A stretch of DNA of 64,000 nt from Nitrospira sp. Lineage in GTDB: Bacteria; Nitrospirota; Nitrospiria; Nitrospirales; Nitrospiraceae. Within the stretch, counting starts at the first letter, position 1, and every line of letters starts with the position of its first letter. Positions 1 through 7,018 of the stretch are shown one piece after another. The notes under the pieces were generated by a model. The model did no database searches and was not told the DNA's origin. It was given only the letters and a program-made list of their open reading frames with translations. Position numbers and translations under genes: made by a program. The stretch covers positions 1,509 through 65,508 of the forward strand of contig SWDS01000009.1 of NCBI GenBank assembly GCA_005116745.1, read 5' to 3'.

Positions 1-334
1 TATGGCCGTTCTCGCTTTCCTCGTCCTACTCCTCAAAAGATTTTGAACAGGCTCTGAGCGGGACTACAACATCTTTACTCCCACCAACCGATCCGCGTCG
101 GACAATCCGTTGAATCCGGTCAACGCCTATGATCCAACGAACCCGTTTAACCCCATCAATCGGTACGATTCCGGCAATCCGGCTAACCCCATCAACCACT
201 ACAGTCCGAGCAACCCGTTCAATCCGGTGAATCAGTATCATCTGGACAATCCATTGAACCTGATTAATAAGTATAACTCCGACGTGCCGTTTGCACCGTT
301 GGATGGGCCGTCAGGAAGCCGTACGAGACCATGA
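1..334 (+). pseudogene. 3' end of an Asn-Pro repeat protein gene, frameshifted
   Basis: Only the 3' end lies in the window. From about base 62 to the TGA at 332-334 the frame encodes a low-complexity tandem peptide with a unit like NPxNPxNxYxxx (NPFNPINRY, NPANPINHY, NPFNPVNQY), ending in VPFAPLDGPSGSRTRP. That frame is closed by a TGA at 44-46. A different frame, carrying KDFEQAL at 36-56, is open to the left edge. Adding one G near base 56 would join KDFEQAL to ERDYNIFTPTNR, so I read one gene broken by a one-base deletion or a sequencing error. Function is unknown. Related tail fragments recur at 1081-1128 and 2032-2118. Confidence 0.5.
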
Positions 335-337
335 TTG

Positions 338-754
338 TCAGGGCAACACGGTTAGGCCGAGGGCGCGGAAATCTTCATCGAAGGTGAAACAGGGAAGATG
401 ATCGAGGAGCGAGGTGACCACCACGAACGAGATCGCATCGCAGAACGACAAGCGATGATCCCGAGCGTATGTACGAAATATCTGTTCGGCTTCGTCTCTC
501 ACGCGGTCGCCATAGGTGACGATGCGAAGCCCGGGCTTCACATCGGTGAGAAAGGCGAGAGCAGCCCGATAATTGCGCCGGTACCGCAGCAACGTCACCG
601 TTTCGCTGATGATGTCCCACGTCGTGCAGAACGTCGCGCCGATGGAGGCCGATTCTGTCACAAGCGCTTGGGCGCGTGCATGGTTGGTATCTCTCGGATC
701 AAGACAGGCATAGAAGAATGACGTGTCACAAAACACTAGGTTGGGGAGGGCCAT
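338..754 (-). CDS. vapC: PIN-domain toxin, VapC-like
   Basis: A 138-residue PIN-domain protein, the usual length for VapC. VapC toxins are Mg2+-dependent endoribonucleases that cut tRNA or rRNA when not bound by antitoxin. The acidic residues expected for the metal site are visible: Asp10 in FCDTSFFYACLD, Glu51 in ISETVTLL, Asp106 in SFCDAISF, and Asp126/Asp128 in FTFDEDF. The start codon overlaps the antitoxin stop by one base (TGATG on the minus strand), so the two are translationally coupled in antitoxin-toxin order. It lies four bases past the end of the Asn-Pro repeat gene, on the opposite strand. The RNA target cannot be told from sequence. Confidence 0.85.
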   Translation of the reverse strand: MALPNLVFCDTSFFYACLDPRDTNHARAQALVTESASIGATFCTTWDIISETVTLLRYRRNYRAALAFLTDVKPGLRIVTYGDRVRDEAEQIFRTYARDHRLSFCDAISFVVVTSLLDHLPCFTFDEDFRALGLTVLP

Positions 755-1020
755 CAGCGGATCGCGCCACCTTTCCCATAGAGGTGGGTCTTCACATGGG
801 AGGAGATCGGGCGCTTCCGACTGCGCGGCTTCGGCAGCCCTGTCATCAGTCGCAGGAGCGTCTTTGCGGCCGCTCCCGGCTCAGGTTGAGGTTGCACGGC
901 GCGAAGCTCGGCCACGACCTCGTCGTGGACGGTGATTTCCACACGGGCGCCCGCATCTCGCTGGACCCGGCGTACCAGAGCCGGCAACTGTTTCCGCGCT
1001 TCGCTGATCGAGAGTTTCAT
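754..1020 (-). CDS. Type II antitoxin, Phd/YefM-like
   Basis: An 88-residue protein upstream of the PIN toxin and overlapping it by one base. The N-terminus MKLSISEARKQLPALVRRVQ resembles the Phd/YefM DNA-binding fold: a short strand, then the helix that reads SEARKQLPALV. The middle (VEITVHDEVVAELRAV) fits the rest of that fold. The basic, Pro-rich C-terminus (KPRSRKRPISSHVKTHLYGKG) would be the toxin-binding tail. Antitoxins of this type bind and neutralise the toxin and repress their own promoter. A GGAG site lies just upstream of the start, and a promoter with a palindrome at 1046-1074 fits autoregulation. The family assignment is by resemblance and by gene order. Confidence 0.75.
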   Translation of the reverse strand: MKLSISEARKQLPALVRRVQRDAGARVEITVHDEVVAELRAVQPQPEPGAAAKTLLRLMTGLPKPRSRKRPISSHVKTHLYGKGGAIR

Positions 1021-1045
1021 GGGGTCTCCATATGAATATGCTCAA

Positions 1046-1074
1046 AATGTACAGCCACGTACAATTCGTGTCAA
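1046..1074 (-). promoter_or_regulatory. Toxin-antitoxin promoter with operator-like palindrome
   Basis: On the minus strand, TTGACA (1069-1074) is followed after exactly 17 bases by TACATT (1046-1051), about 25 bases from the antitoxin start. An inverted repeat TGTAC-N6-GTACA covers 1048-1063, overlapping the -10 element and spacer. This is where an autorepressing antitoxin would bind. The matches are seen directly; the repression role is inferred from how such systems usually work. Confidence 0.55.
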
Positions 1075-1080
1075 CATCAA

Positions 1081-1128
1081 GGCAATCCCAACGCGCCGTT
1101 TGGATCGTTGGATAACAGGGGGAGCCGG
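1081..1128 (+). pseudogene. Fragment of the Asn-Pro repeat gene tail (copy B)
   Basis: In one forward frame this stretch reads GNPNAPFGSLDNRGSRG. It resembles the end of the repeat gene at 1-334 (VPFAPLDGPSGSR) and copy C at 2032-2118 (VPFEPLDGRTRR). It has no start codon and sits between the toxin-antitoxin promoter and the nucleotidyltransferase gene, so it is a relic at most. The match is short and could be chance if it stood alone; the repeated pattern raises its value. Confidence 0.3.
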
Positions 1129-1173
1129 GGGACAACAACATGGTACTGGCCGAAACGAGGCAGTCGAGCGTCT

Positions 1174-1755
1174 CTACCTTCCGGTGTCGGCTGCGTGGAG
1201 CACGTAGGACAGTTCGCCTTGAAGGCCAAGCTGGTCCGCCCAGTCCCAGAGGTAGGGAAGATCAAGCTGCAGCCGCGGGTTCTTGACGATGCTGATCACA
1301 TCGTCAAAGTCTCGTGGCCGGCTCGCCCGCAATTTCATGAGAACGAGGTCTTCCGGTGAAGTCATCCAAATCGTCAAACCATGAAAATCGACGGCCCGGC
1401 GCCGAGCGAGCACAGCGCGATCGAAAGGGCTCAGTGAAAAGACGAGGTCCACAGGAAAATATGGGGCAGTGGGATGCGCGATCCGCAGAACCACTTCACG
1501 AGCCATCGGATTGGCATCGTGCCATGTCTCGTTGATCGCGAATCCAGCTGCGCGCAAGAGACCAAGGAACGGCTGGGGATCGGTGCATTGGGCGAGAACA
1601 AGAACGTCCACATCGTAGGTGGCACGTGGAGTTCCCCAGACACCGAGTGCCAACGCTCCGATGACACAGTAGGGGGCTTGCGTCGAAGACAGGGCGCGAT
1701 GGGCTAACTCCACCACCGCCAGGTAGTCGTTCTGAAACACATCCGGTTGGGTCAT
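1174..1755 (-). CDS. Nucleotidyltransferase-fold protein, toxin-like
   Basis: A 193-residue protein with the nucleotidyltransferase signature: GALALGVWG at residues 33-41, then the metal-binding pair Asp48 and Asp50 in TYDVDVLV. A later acidic residue, in the strand FPVDLVFS, could be the third ligand. Proteins of this size and layout belong to the AbiEii/DUF6036-like group. Several members are toxins that add nucleotides to tRNA or other targets; others are uncharacterised. It lies 8 bases downstream of a small gene on the same strand (1764-1997), the classic arrangement for a two-gene toxin-antitoxin unit. Target and activity are not visible from sequence. Confidence 0.65.
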   Translation of the reverse strand: MTQPDVFQNDYLAVVELAHRALSSTQAPYCVIGALALGVWGTPRATYDVDVLVLAQCTDPQPFLGLLRAAGFAINETWHDANPMAREVVLRIAHPTAPYFPVDLVFSLSPFDRAVLARRRAVDFHGLTIWMTSPEDLVLMKLRASRPRDFDDVISIVKNPRLQLDLPYLWDWADQLGLQGELSYVLHAADTGR

Positions 1756-1763
1756 GATACGAA

Positions 1764-1997
1764 CTAGGCGTGCGGGACGGTCGAACGAGTGCTATCGGAT
1801 TCCTCTACGGCGCCACGTAGAGCTAATATCCATCGGTGTTGGGCCGTCGACAGACGACAGACGGCGAGGATGCCCTCGACAGCGGAAGCCGGGTAATCCG
1901 TCGGATTGATCTGCGCCGCGCTCACATGCAGCTTGCGCAGCCAAATCGGCGGATGATCGGGATCGAACGCCATGAGGCGATTGTACAGGATGCGCAT
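1764..1997 (-). CDS. Small unknown protein upstream of the nucleotidyltransferase
   Basis: About 77 residues if it starts at MRILYNRLMAFDPDHPP; a later Met (MAFDPDHPP, base 1973) is equally possible, and neither has a good ribosome site. I do not recognise the family. It is mixed polar and hydrophobic, with no signal peptide or membrane segment, and ends 8 bases before the nucleotidyltransferase start. Size, order and spacing would suit an antitoxin or accessory protein for that enzyme, but this is inference from position. It may also not be a gene. Confidence 0.4.
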   Translation of the reverse strand: MRILYNRLMAFDPDHPPIWLRKLHVSAAQINPTDYPASAVEGILAVCRLSTAQHRWILALRGAVEESDSTRSTVPHA

Positions 1998-2031
1998 GGA
2001 AAGGCAAAGCCGACAGGGGGGCTGCCATCCG

Positions 2032-2118
2032 GACAATCCACTGAACCCTGCCAATCAGTACAACTTCACTGTACCGTTCGAGCCGTTGGATGGGAGGACC
2101 AGGAGAATGGGCAAGTGA
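2032..2118 (+). pseudogene. Fragment of the Asn-Pro repeat gene tail (copy C)
   Basis: The forward frame reads DNPLNPANQYNFTVPFEPLDG and closes at TGA 2116-2118. At DNA level it matches bases 246-305 of the repeat gene closely: both begin GACAATCCA and both include CCGTTGGATGGG. No start codon or upstream repeats precede it, so it is a detached gene end. It lies directly before a decayed cas3 5' end at 2150. Confidence 0.55.
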
Positions 2119-2149
2119 AAGGTAGCTTTGGCCTGGAGCAAAACGGCAA

Positions 2150-2232
2150 ATGACGAACTCGAAGAGATACCTTGCCCATGTGCTGCGGAACGACGACGGG
2201 TTACGATTCATGATCTGGAGGAGCATGTGCGC
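2150..2232 (+). pseudogene. Decayed 5' end of a cas3-like gene (copy 1)
   Basis: ATG at 2150 opens MTNSKRYLAHVLRNDDG, which resembles the start of the HD fragment at 3538 (ALAHVRRNDDG) and of the true cas3 (MSKELPPYIAHVRKAGG). The DNA similarity to 3578-3645 continues past a deletion of about 4 bases after GACGACGGG, which destroys the frame (ATTCATGATCTGGAGGAGCATGTGCGC against ATTCATGAGCTTGAAGAACATTTGCGT in the other copy). It is a relic. The DUF1016 nuclease gene lies between this copy and the next. Confidence 0.55.
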
Positions 2233-2345
2233 ACGGGGGCCAGTGTGTGATGGCAAGACCAGACCTCATTGATGTGGGCGAATTGACGGGAGGGCAATCG
2301 GTATGTGGTCTGAACTGTGCTCCTCGAACTGGAAGGAACTGAGAG

Positions 2346-3500
2346 ATGGCGGGTAAGAAAAAGGTGACACGGCAATCGCATGGCGGAGCCGTCCAGATCC
2401 AAAGACTGCTGGCCGATATCCGCGACCTCATCCTCTCGGCGCGACAGACGGTCGTTCGCAGCGTGGATACCCTCCAAGTCTTGACCAGCTTCGAGATCGG
2501 TCGCCGTATCGTGGAACATGAACAGCATGGGATGAGCAGGGCAGCATACGGAAAATTAGTCGTAGAGGAACTGGCCACACGCCTCACGACCGAATTCGGC
2601 AAGGGGTTTTCAAAGAGTAATATCGAGTATATGCGTCGGTTCTATACATTGTATCGTGATCGGTACCCCTCAATTGCCCAGACACCGTCTGGGCAATTGG
2701 CGTTACGCGGGAAAGCCCAGACGACGTCTGGGAAATCTCCTGCTGTGCAGCTGCCGGCTCCTCGCTCCGCTTCGCTGAAACCGCCATTCGCGCTAGGGTG
2801 GTCGCACTATGTGCTGCTCATGGGAATCGGCGATTCGGATGAACGCGCCTTCTACGAAATTGAGGCGGTGGAAAACGGCTGGTCCATTCGCGAGCTGAAG
2901 CGGCAAGTGAACTCCGGCCTCTATGAGCGTCTGGCGCTGAGCCGGGACAAGCGCGGAATCCGAAAGCTGGCGCAGCACGGCCAGATCGTCGGAAGACCGC
3001 AAGACCTGCTGAAAGAACCGTACGTCCTGGAGTTTCTTGGACTCGATGAAAAGGCCGCCTATTCCGAAACCGATCTGGAATCGGCCATCATCGACAAGCT
3101 CGAGCACTTCTTACTGGAACTCGGCAAGGGGTTTCTCTTCGAAGCCCGCCAGAAGCGTTTCACCTTCGAGGCGGATCACTTCTTCGTCGATCTGGTCTTC
3201 TACAATAGACTGCTTCGGTGTTACGTCCTGATCGATCTGAAGATCGGCAAAGTGACCCACCAAGACCTCGGGCAGATGCAGATGTACGTCAATTACTTCG
3301 ATCGATACGTGAAGAGGGAAGACGAACAGCCGACCATCGGCATCATCCTCTGTAAGAAAAAGCACGACGCGTTGGTCACCATCACCCTGCCCAAGGGCGC
3401 CAACATTCATGCCAGGGAATATCGGTTGTATCTGCCGTCGAAGGAAGAATTACGGCGCAAGCTCGTCGAGTGGGCCGAGGACCAGGAGGGGAAGCCGTGA
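2346..3500 (+). CDS. DUF1016/YhcG-family PD-(D/E)XK nuclease
   Basis: A 384-residue protein with the two-part YhcG layout. The N-terminal DUF1016 region (residues about 20-190) includes FEIGRRIVEHEQ, GFSKSNIEYMRRFY and the LGWSHYVLLM motif. The C-terminal PD-(D/E)XK nuclease domain has Asp282 in FFVDLVFYNR and the D-L-K motif at 297-299 in YVLIDLKIGK. Family members are thought to act on DNA, and some occur beside restriction or defence genes. A variable segment at residues 109-129, encoded by two palindromes, interrupts the usual spacing before the WSHY motif. An AGGAA-type site precedes the ATG. The gene sits between two cas3 5' fragments, so it is probably a mobile cassette inserted next to the CRISPR locus. 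Confidence 0.8.
   Translation: MAGKKKVTRQSHGGAVQIQRLLADIRDLILSARQTVVRSVDTLQVLTSFEIGRRIVEHEQHGMSRAAYGKLVVEELATRLTTEFGKGFSKSNIEYMRRFYTLYRDRYPSIAQTPSGQLALRGKAQTTSGKSPAVQLPAPRSASLKPPFALGWSHYVLLMGIGDSDERAFYEIEAVENGWSIRELKRQVNSGLYERLALSRDKRGIRKLAQHGQIVGRPQDLLKEPYVLEFLGLDEKAAYSETDLESAIIDKLEHFLLELGKGFLFEARQKRFTFEADHFFVDLVFYNRLLRCYVLIDLKIGKVTHQDLGQMQMYVNYFDRYVKREDEQPTIGIILCKKKHDALVTITLPKGANIHAREYRLYLPSKEELRRKLVEWAEDQEGKP
2671..2732. repeat. Two palindromes inside the DUF1016 gene
   Basis: The first is a perfect 13-base inverted repeat with a 3-base loop: CAATTGCCCAGAC (2671-2683) and GTCTGGGCAATTG (2687-2699). The second, CCCAGAC-GAC-GTCTGGG (2716-2732), shares the inner stem. Both stay in frame and encode IAQTPSGQL and AQTTSGKS. 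They fall in a spacer between conserved parts of the protein. Confidence 0.7.
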
Positions 3501-3537
3501 AATCGGATGGACACCGCGTAGGTCGCGGGAGCCTGAA

Positions 3538-3807
3538 ATGATGAGCCGTGTTCTGGAAGAATGTCGCAAGCCCGCTCTGGCCCATGTGCGGCGGAACGAC
3601 GACGGGTCGTTTGTCATTCATGAGCTTGAAGAACATTTGCGTGCGGTAGCCGATCTTGCCGGCGAGTTTGCTACGGAGTTCGGGCATGCTGAATGGGGGC
3701 AACTCGCAGGGCTCTGGCATGACATCGGGAAGTATGTCGCTGTCTTCAATAATCTTCCCGTTTGTGGGGACGGGATCGCTATCTGGATGCAGAGGGTCGA
3801 AGTATGA
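3538..3807 (+). pseudogene. Truncated Cas3 HD-domain fragment (copy 2)
   Basis: An intact 89-codon frame matching only the N-terminus of Cas3. LAHVRRNDDGSFVIHELEEH corresponds to IAHVRKAGG...SLEEH of the full protein, and LAGLWHDIGKYVAVF to LIGLVHDLGKYSNEF. After HDIGKY the sequence departs into NNLPVCGDGIAIWMQRVEV and stops, so most of the HD domain and all of the helicase are missing. The stop overlaps the true cas3 start (ATGA at 3804-3807), which would couple translation. It could be a leftover of gene replacement or a short expressed leader peptide. A stable, active nuclease is unlikely at this length. Confidence 0.6.
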
Positions 3808-6302
3808 GTAAGGAGTTGCCTCCATATATTGCTCATGTCCGGAAAGCGGGGGGCAATCCACAGAGCCTTGAAGAGCATCTATTGGGAGTTGCTGAGATAG
3901 CCAAGGGGCTTGCTTCAAAGGTAGCACTAGGACCTCAAGGCGAATTGATTGGGCTAGTCCATGATTTGGGAAAGTACAGCAATGAGTTTCAGGCCTATCT
4001 CAAGTCGGCTGTCGGTTTGATCAATCAAGATGAAGATGAGTTTGTCGATGCGCAGGGACTCAAGGGCAAGGTGGACCATTCCACCGCTGGGGCACAGCTT
4101 GTTTGGGAGAAACTGTCTAAGCATGGGCAATTAGGTCAAGTAGTTGGCCAGATGCTGTCGCTGTGCATCGCCTCACATCATTCGGGCTTGATTGACTGCC
4201 TGTCTTCAAACGCCAATAAACCTGTTGAAGATATTTTCACGAGGCGGGCTGGCAAGCAGGATGATCGATCCCATCTTCGTGAAGCTATGAGCAAGATGGA
4301 CATGCTGATCGACAAGCGGTTTCGGGAGTTGTCTTCCATGCCAAGCTTGATTAGTGGTATTGAGGAAGCTATCCGAAAGGTCGCACGCGGCGAAAAGGTT
4401 GAGGCTATTATTCGGTTCAAGGTTGGCCTGCTCGTCCGTCTTCTGTTCAGCTGCCTGATAGACGCAGACCGTATCGATACGGCTGATTTTGAAAGGCCAA
4501 GGGCCGCAAAACATCGCCTCAAGGGGCAATACACCGAATGGCCCCTGCTGATCGAGCGCCTGGAGAAGCACTTGGAAGGATTCACCATCCGGAATCCAAT
4601 TGATGAAATCAGGCGGAGTATTTCCGATCACTGCTTCAATAGCGCCATTCGTGATAAAGGCATTTATACTCTGACCGTACCCACGGGAGGCGGGAAGACT
4701 CTTGCCAGCCTGCGCTTTGCTCTACATCACGCGGAACGTCATAAGATGGATCGAGTGATTTACGTTATTCCCTTCACGTCCATTATTGACCAGAACGCCA
4801 AGGTGGTTCGCGACATCCTAGAGCCGACGAAGGACGACCGTGGTCGCGTGGTGCTCGAACATCACTCCAACCTCACCCCAGAACAGCAGGGATGGCGGGA
4901 AAAGATGCTGACAGAGAACTGGGACGCCCCGGTTGTCTTCACCACTAGTGTACAGCTGCTAGAGGCCATCTTTGGCGGAGGTACGCGCGGTGCTCGGCGG
5001 ATGCACCAGTTGGCCAATGCGGTGCTGATCTTTGACGAAATCCAGACCTTGCCCGTCAACTGTGTGCATCTCTTCTGCAATGCCATGAATTTCCTAGTAG
5101 AGCACTGCGGCAGTACGGTGGTGCTATGCACGGCCACACAACCCTTGCTGAACCGTGTAGACCAAAGCAAAGGTGCGCTGAAGTTCACAAAGAACGATGA
5201 CCTTATGCCCGACGTAAAGGGACTGTTCGACGACCTGAAGCGTGTGGAGGTGCTCAATCAGCGCAAACCTGGTGGATGGACCGACGAGGAAATCGCTCGA
5301 CTTGCTCTGGATGAGGTCGTGCAAAGTGGAAGCTGCCTCGTGATCGTCAACACGAAGAAATCCGCGCAGACACTTTTTCGTCTATGCCGGGAAGCTGCGG
5401 GGATACAGACCTTTCACCTGAGCACCAGCATGTGCCCTGCGCACCGTAAGGAAATACTCGAAAAAATAAGGGAGCTGCTAGAGGACGAGTCTCCCGTGCT
5501 CTGTATCAGCACCCAGTTGATTGAAGCTGGTGTGGATGTGGATTTTTGCGCGGTCATTCGCTACACGGCTGGTCTGGATTCCATTGCCCAGGCTGCTGGC
5601 CGATGTAATCGCAATGGAAAGCAAAAAGATGCTGATGGAAATCCTAAGGTAGGGCGGGTTCACGTGGTCAATCCAGCGGTGGAAAATATAGACAGGCTCA
5701 AGGATATTCTGTGCGGCAAAGGCATCACCGAGCGATTGCTTGACGATGTTGAGGCAGGTAGCGAGGACTTCGGCGGCAACTTGATTGGGCCGAAAGCCAT
5801 TGAGCGGTATTTCGAATACTTCTTCTTTGCCCGCCACCAGGAAATGGATTACCCCGTATCCGCCCAGACTGTCGGTCGTGACGACACACTATTGAATCTT
5901 CTCTCCGTCAACTCGCTGGCTGTGGACGAATATGGACGCAATTATGGCACCGCGCTCAACATCTACCTTCGGCAATCCTTCATGTCCGCTGCCCGTGCCT
6001 TCAAAGTCATTGACGCACCGGCGCGAGGCATCATCGTGCCCTACGGAGAAGCTGGGCGTGATTTGATTAACGATCTTTGCTCGGCCTTCGAGGTGGAAAA
6101 GCAGTTCGAGCTGCTGCGCCGGGCACAGCAATACACAGTCAATGTTTTCCCCCAAGACTTGGAGAGGTTTCAGAAGGCTGGGGCGGTGCATGAAATCCAG
6201 AAGGGTGTGGACATCCTCTATCTGTCCGATACCCGGTATTACAATCAGTCGTTCGGCCTGAGTCAGACGCCAGAAGGAACAATGGAGGTGCTAAATGCCT
6301 GA
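3804..6302 (+). CDS. cas3: CRISPR-associated nuclease-helicase Cas3 (type I-C)
   Basis: 832 residues, combining both Cas3 activities. The N-terminal HD nuclease has His25 in LEEHLLGVAE, His53-Asp54 in VHDLGKY, and a later ASHHSGL. The superfamily 2 helicase has Walker A PTGGGKT near residue 293 and DEIQ near 411, the form commonly seen in type I-C Cas3. Motif VI-like QAAGRCNRNG follows. Cas3 is recruited by target-bound Cascade and degrades the DNA strand by strand. I chose the ATG at 3804 because it gives MSKELPPYIAHVRK, aligning with the two upstream N-terminal copies, and because it overlaps the preceding stop. cas5c starts before this gene ends (6295), so the genes form one operon. Confidence 0.95.
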   Translation: MSKELPPYIAHVRKAGGNPQSLEEHLLGVAEIAKGLASKVALGPQGELIGLVHDLGKYSNEFQAYLKSAVGLINQDEDEFVDAQGLKGKVDHSTAGAQLVWEKLSKHGQLGQVVGQMLSLCIASHHSGLIDCLSSNANKPVEDIFTRRAGKQDDRSHLREAMSKMDMLIDKRFRELSSMPSLISGIEEAIRKVARGEKVEAIIRFKVGLLVRLLFSCLIDADRIDTADFERPRAAKHRLKGQYTEWPLLIERLEKHLEGFTIRNPIDEIRRSISDHCFNSAIRDKGIYTLTVPTGGGKTLASLRFALHHAERHKMDRVIYVIPFTSIIDQNAKVVRDILEPTKDDRGRVVLEHHSNLTPEQQGWREKMLTENWDAPVVFTTSVQLLEAIFGGGTRGARRMHQLANAVLIFDEIQTLPVNCVHLFCNAMNFLVEHCGSTVVLCTATQPLLNRVDQSKGALKFTKNDDLMPDVKGLFDDLKRVEVLNQRKPGGWTDEEIARLALDEVVQSGSCLVIVNTKKSAQTLFRLCREAAGIQTFHLSTSMCPAHRKEILEKIRELLEDESPVLCISTQLIEAGVDVDFCAVIRYTAGLDSIAQAAGRCNRNGKQKDADGNPKVGRVHVVNPAVENIDRLKDILCGKGITERLLDDVEAGSEDFGGNLIGPKAIERYFEYFFFARHQEMDYPVSAQTVGRDDTLLNLLSVNSLAVDEYGRNYGTALNIYLRQSFMSAARAFKVIDAPARGIIVPYGEAGRDLINDLCSAFEVEKQFELLRRAQQYTVNVFPQDLERFQKAGAVHEIQKGVDILYLSDTRYYNQSFGLSQTPEGTMEVLNA

Positions 6303-7017
6303 TTCGCACAACAGTAGTATCGAATTCAAGGTGTGGGGCCGATACGCTCTGTTCACGGACCCCCTGACCCGCATCGGCGGCGAAAAGTGTTCCTATCACC
6401 TACCGACCTACGAGGCGCTGAAGGGTATCGCCAAGTCTATCTACTGGAAGCCCACCTTCATTTGGGTCATCGATGAGGTGCGTGTGATGAAGCGCATCCG
6501 CACCCAGACCAAGGGCACTAAACCCCTGGAGTTTGGCGGCGGCAACACCTTGGCCATCTATACCTTCCTGGCGGATGTGGAATATCAGGTTAGGGCGCAC
6601 TTCGTATGGAACCAACATCGGCCGGAATTAGTGGATGACCGGAGCGAGCCAAAACATCACTTGATTGCCAAGCGCATGCTTGAACGGGGTGGCCGTCAAG
6701 ATATCTTTTTGGGCACACGGGATTGCCAAGGCTACGTCGAACCTTGTGAATTCGGCGCCGAGCCTGGGCATTACGACAGCGCTGGAGAGCTGGGATTCGG
6801 CTTGACCTTCCATGGGTTCGACTACCCGGACGAAACCGGCGAAGGCAAACTTCAAGCTCGATTTTGGCAGCCAACGATGGTTGACGGAGTTATCCGTTTT
6901 GACCCACCTGAGCAGTGCACCACTCGGAAATTTATCCGAGAGATGCAGCCCAAGCAGTTTACGCCTGTGCGGAATCTCCTCGGCGTGGAAGCGGAAGTCG
7001 CCGGACTGGAGTGTTGA
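6295..7017 (+). CDS. cas5c: Cas5c, crRNA-processing subunit of type I-C Cascade
   Basis: 240 residues, the normal size for Cas5c (Cas5d/Dvulg). The N-terminus IEFKVWGRYALFTDPLTRIGGEK is typical, as are the glycine-rich stretch LEFGGGNTLAIYTFL and the C-terminal CTTRKFIREMQPKQF. Type I-C lacks Cas6, and in this subtype Cas5 cuts the repeat RNA and then caps the crRNA 5' handle. No cas6 is present here, which fits. The gene overlaps the cas3 end by 8 bases and is followed after one base by cas8c. The array repeat at 12046 has a hairpin whose 3' base would leave an 11-nt handle, as expected for Cas5c cleavage. Confidence 0.93.
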   Translation: MPDSHNSSIEFKVWGRYALFTDPLTRIGGEKCSYHLPTYEALKGIAKSIYWKPTFIWVIDEVRVMKRIRTQTKGTKPLEFGGGNTLAIYTFLADVEYQVRAHFVWNQHRPELVDDRSEPKHHLIAKRMLERGGRQDIFLGTRDCQGYVEPCEFGAEPGHYDSAGELGFGLTFHGFDYPDETGEGKLQARFWQPTMVDGVIRFDPPEQCTTRKFIREMQPKQFTPVRNLLGVEAEVAGLEC

Positions 7018-7018
7018 C

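Noticed and set aside
2201-2602. Minus-strand frames opposite the start of the DUF1016 gene
   Set aside because: The forward gene has clear domain content over the same bases, and the reverse frames do not.
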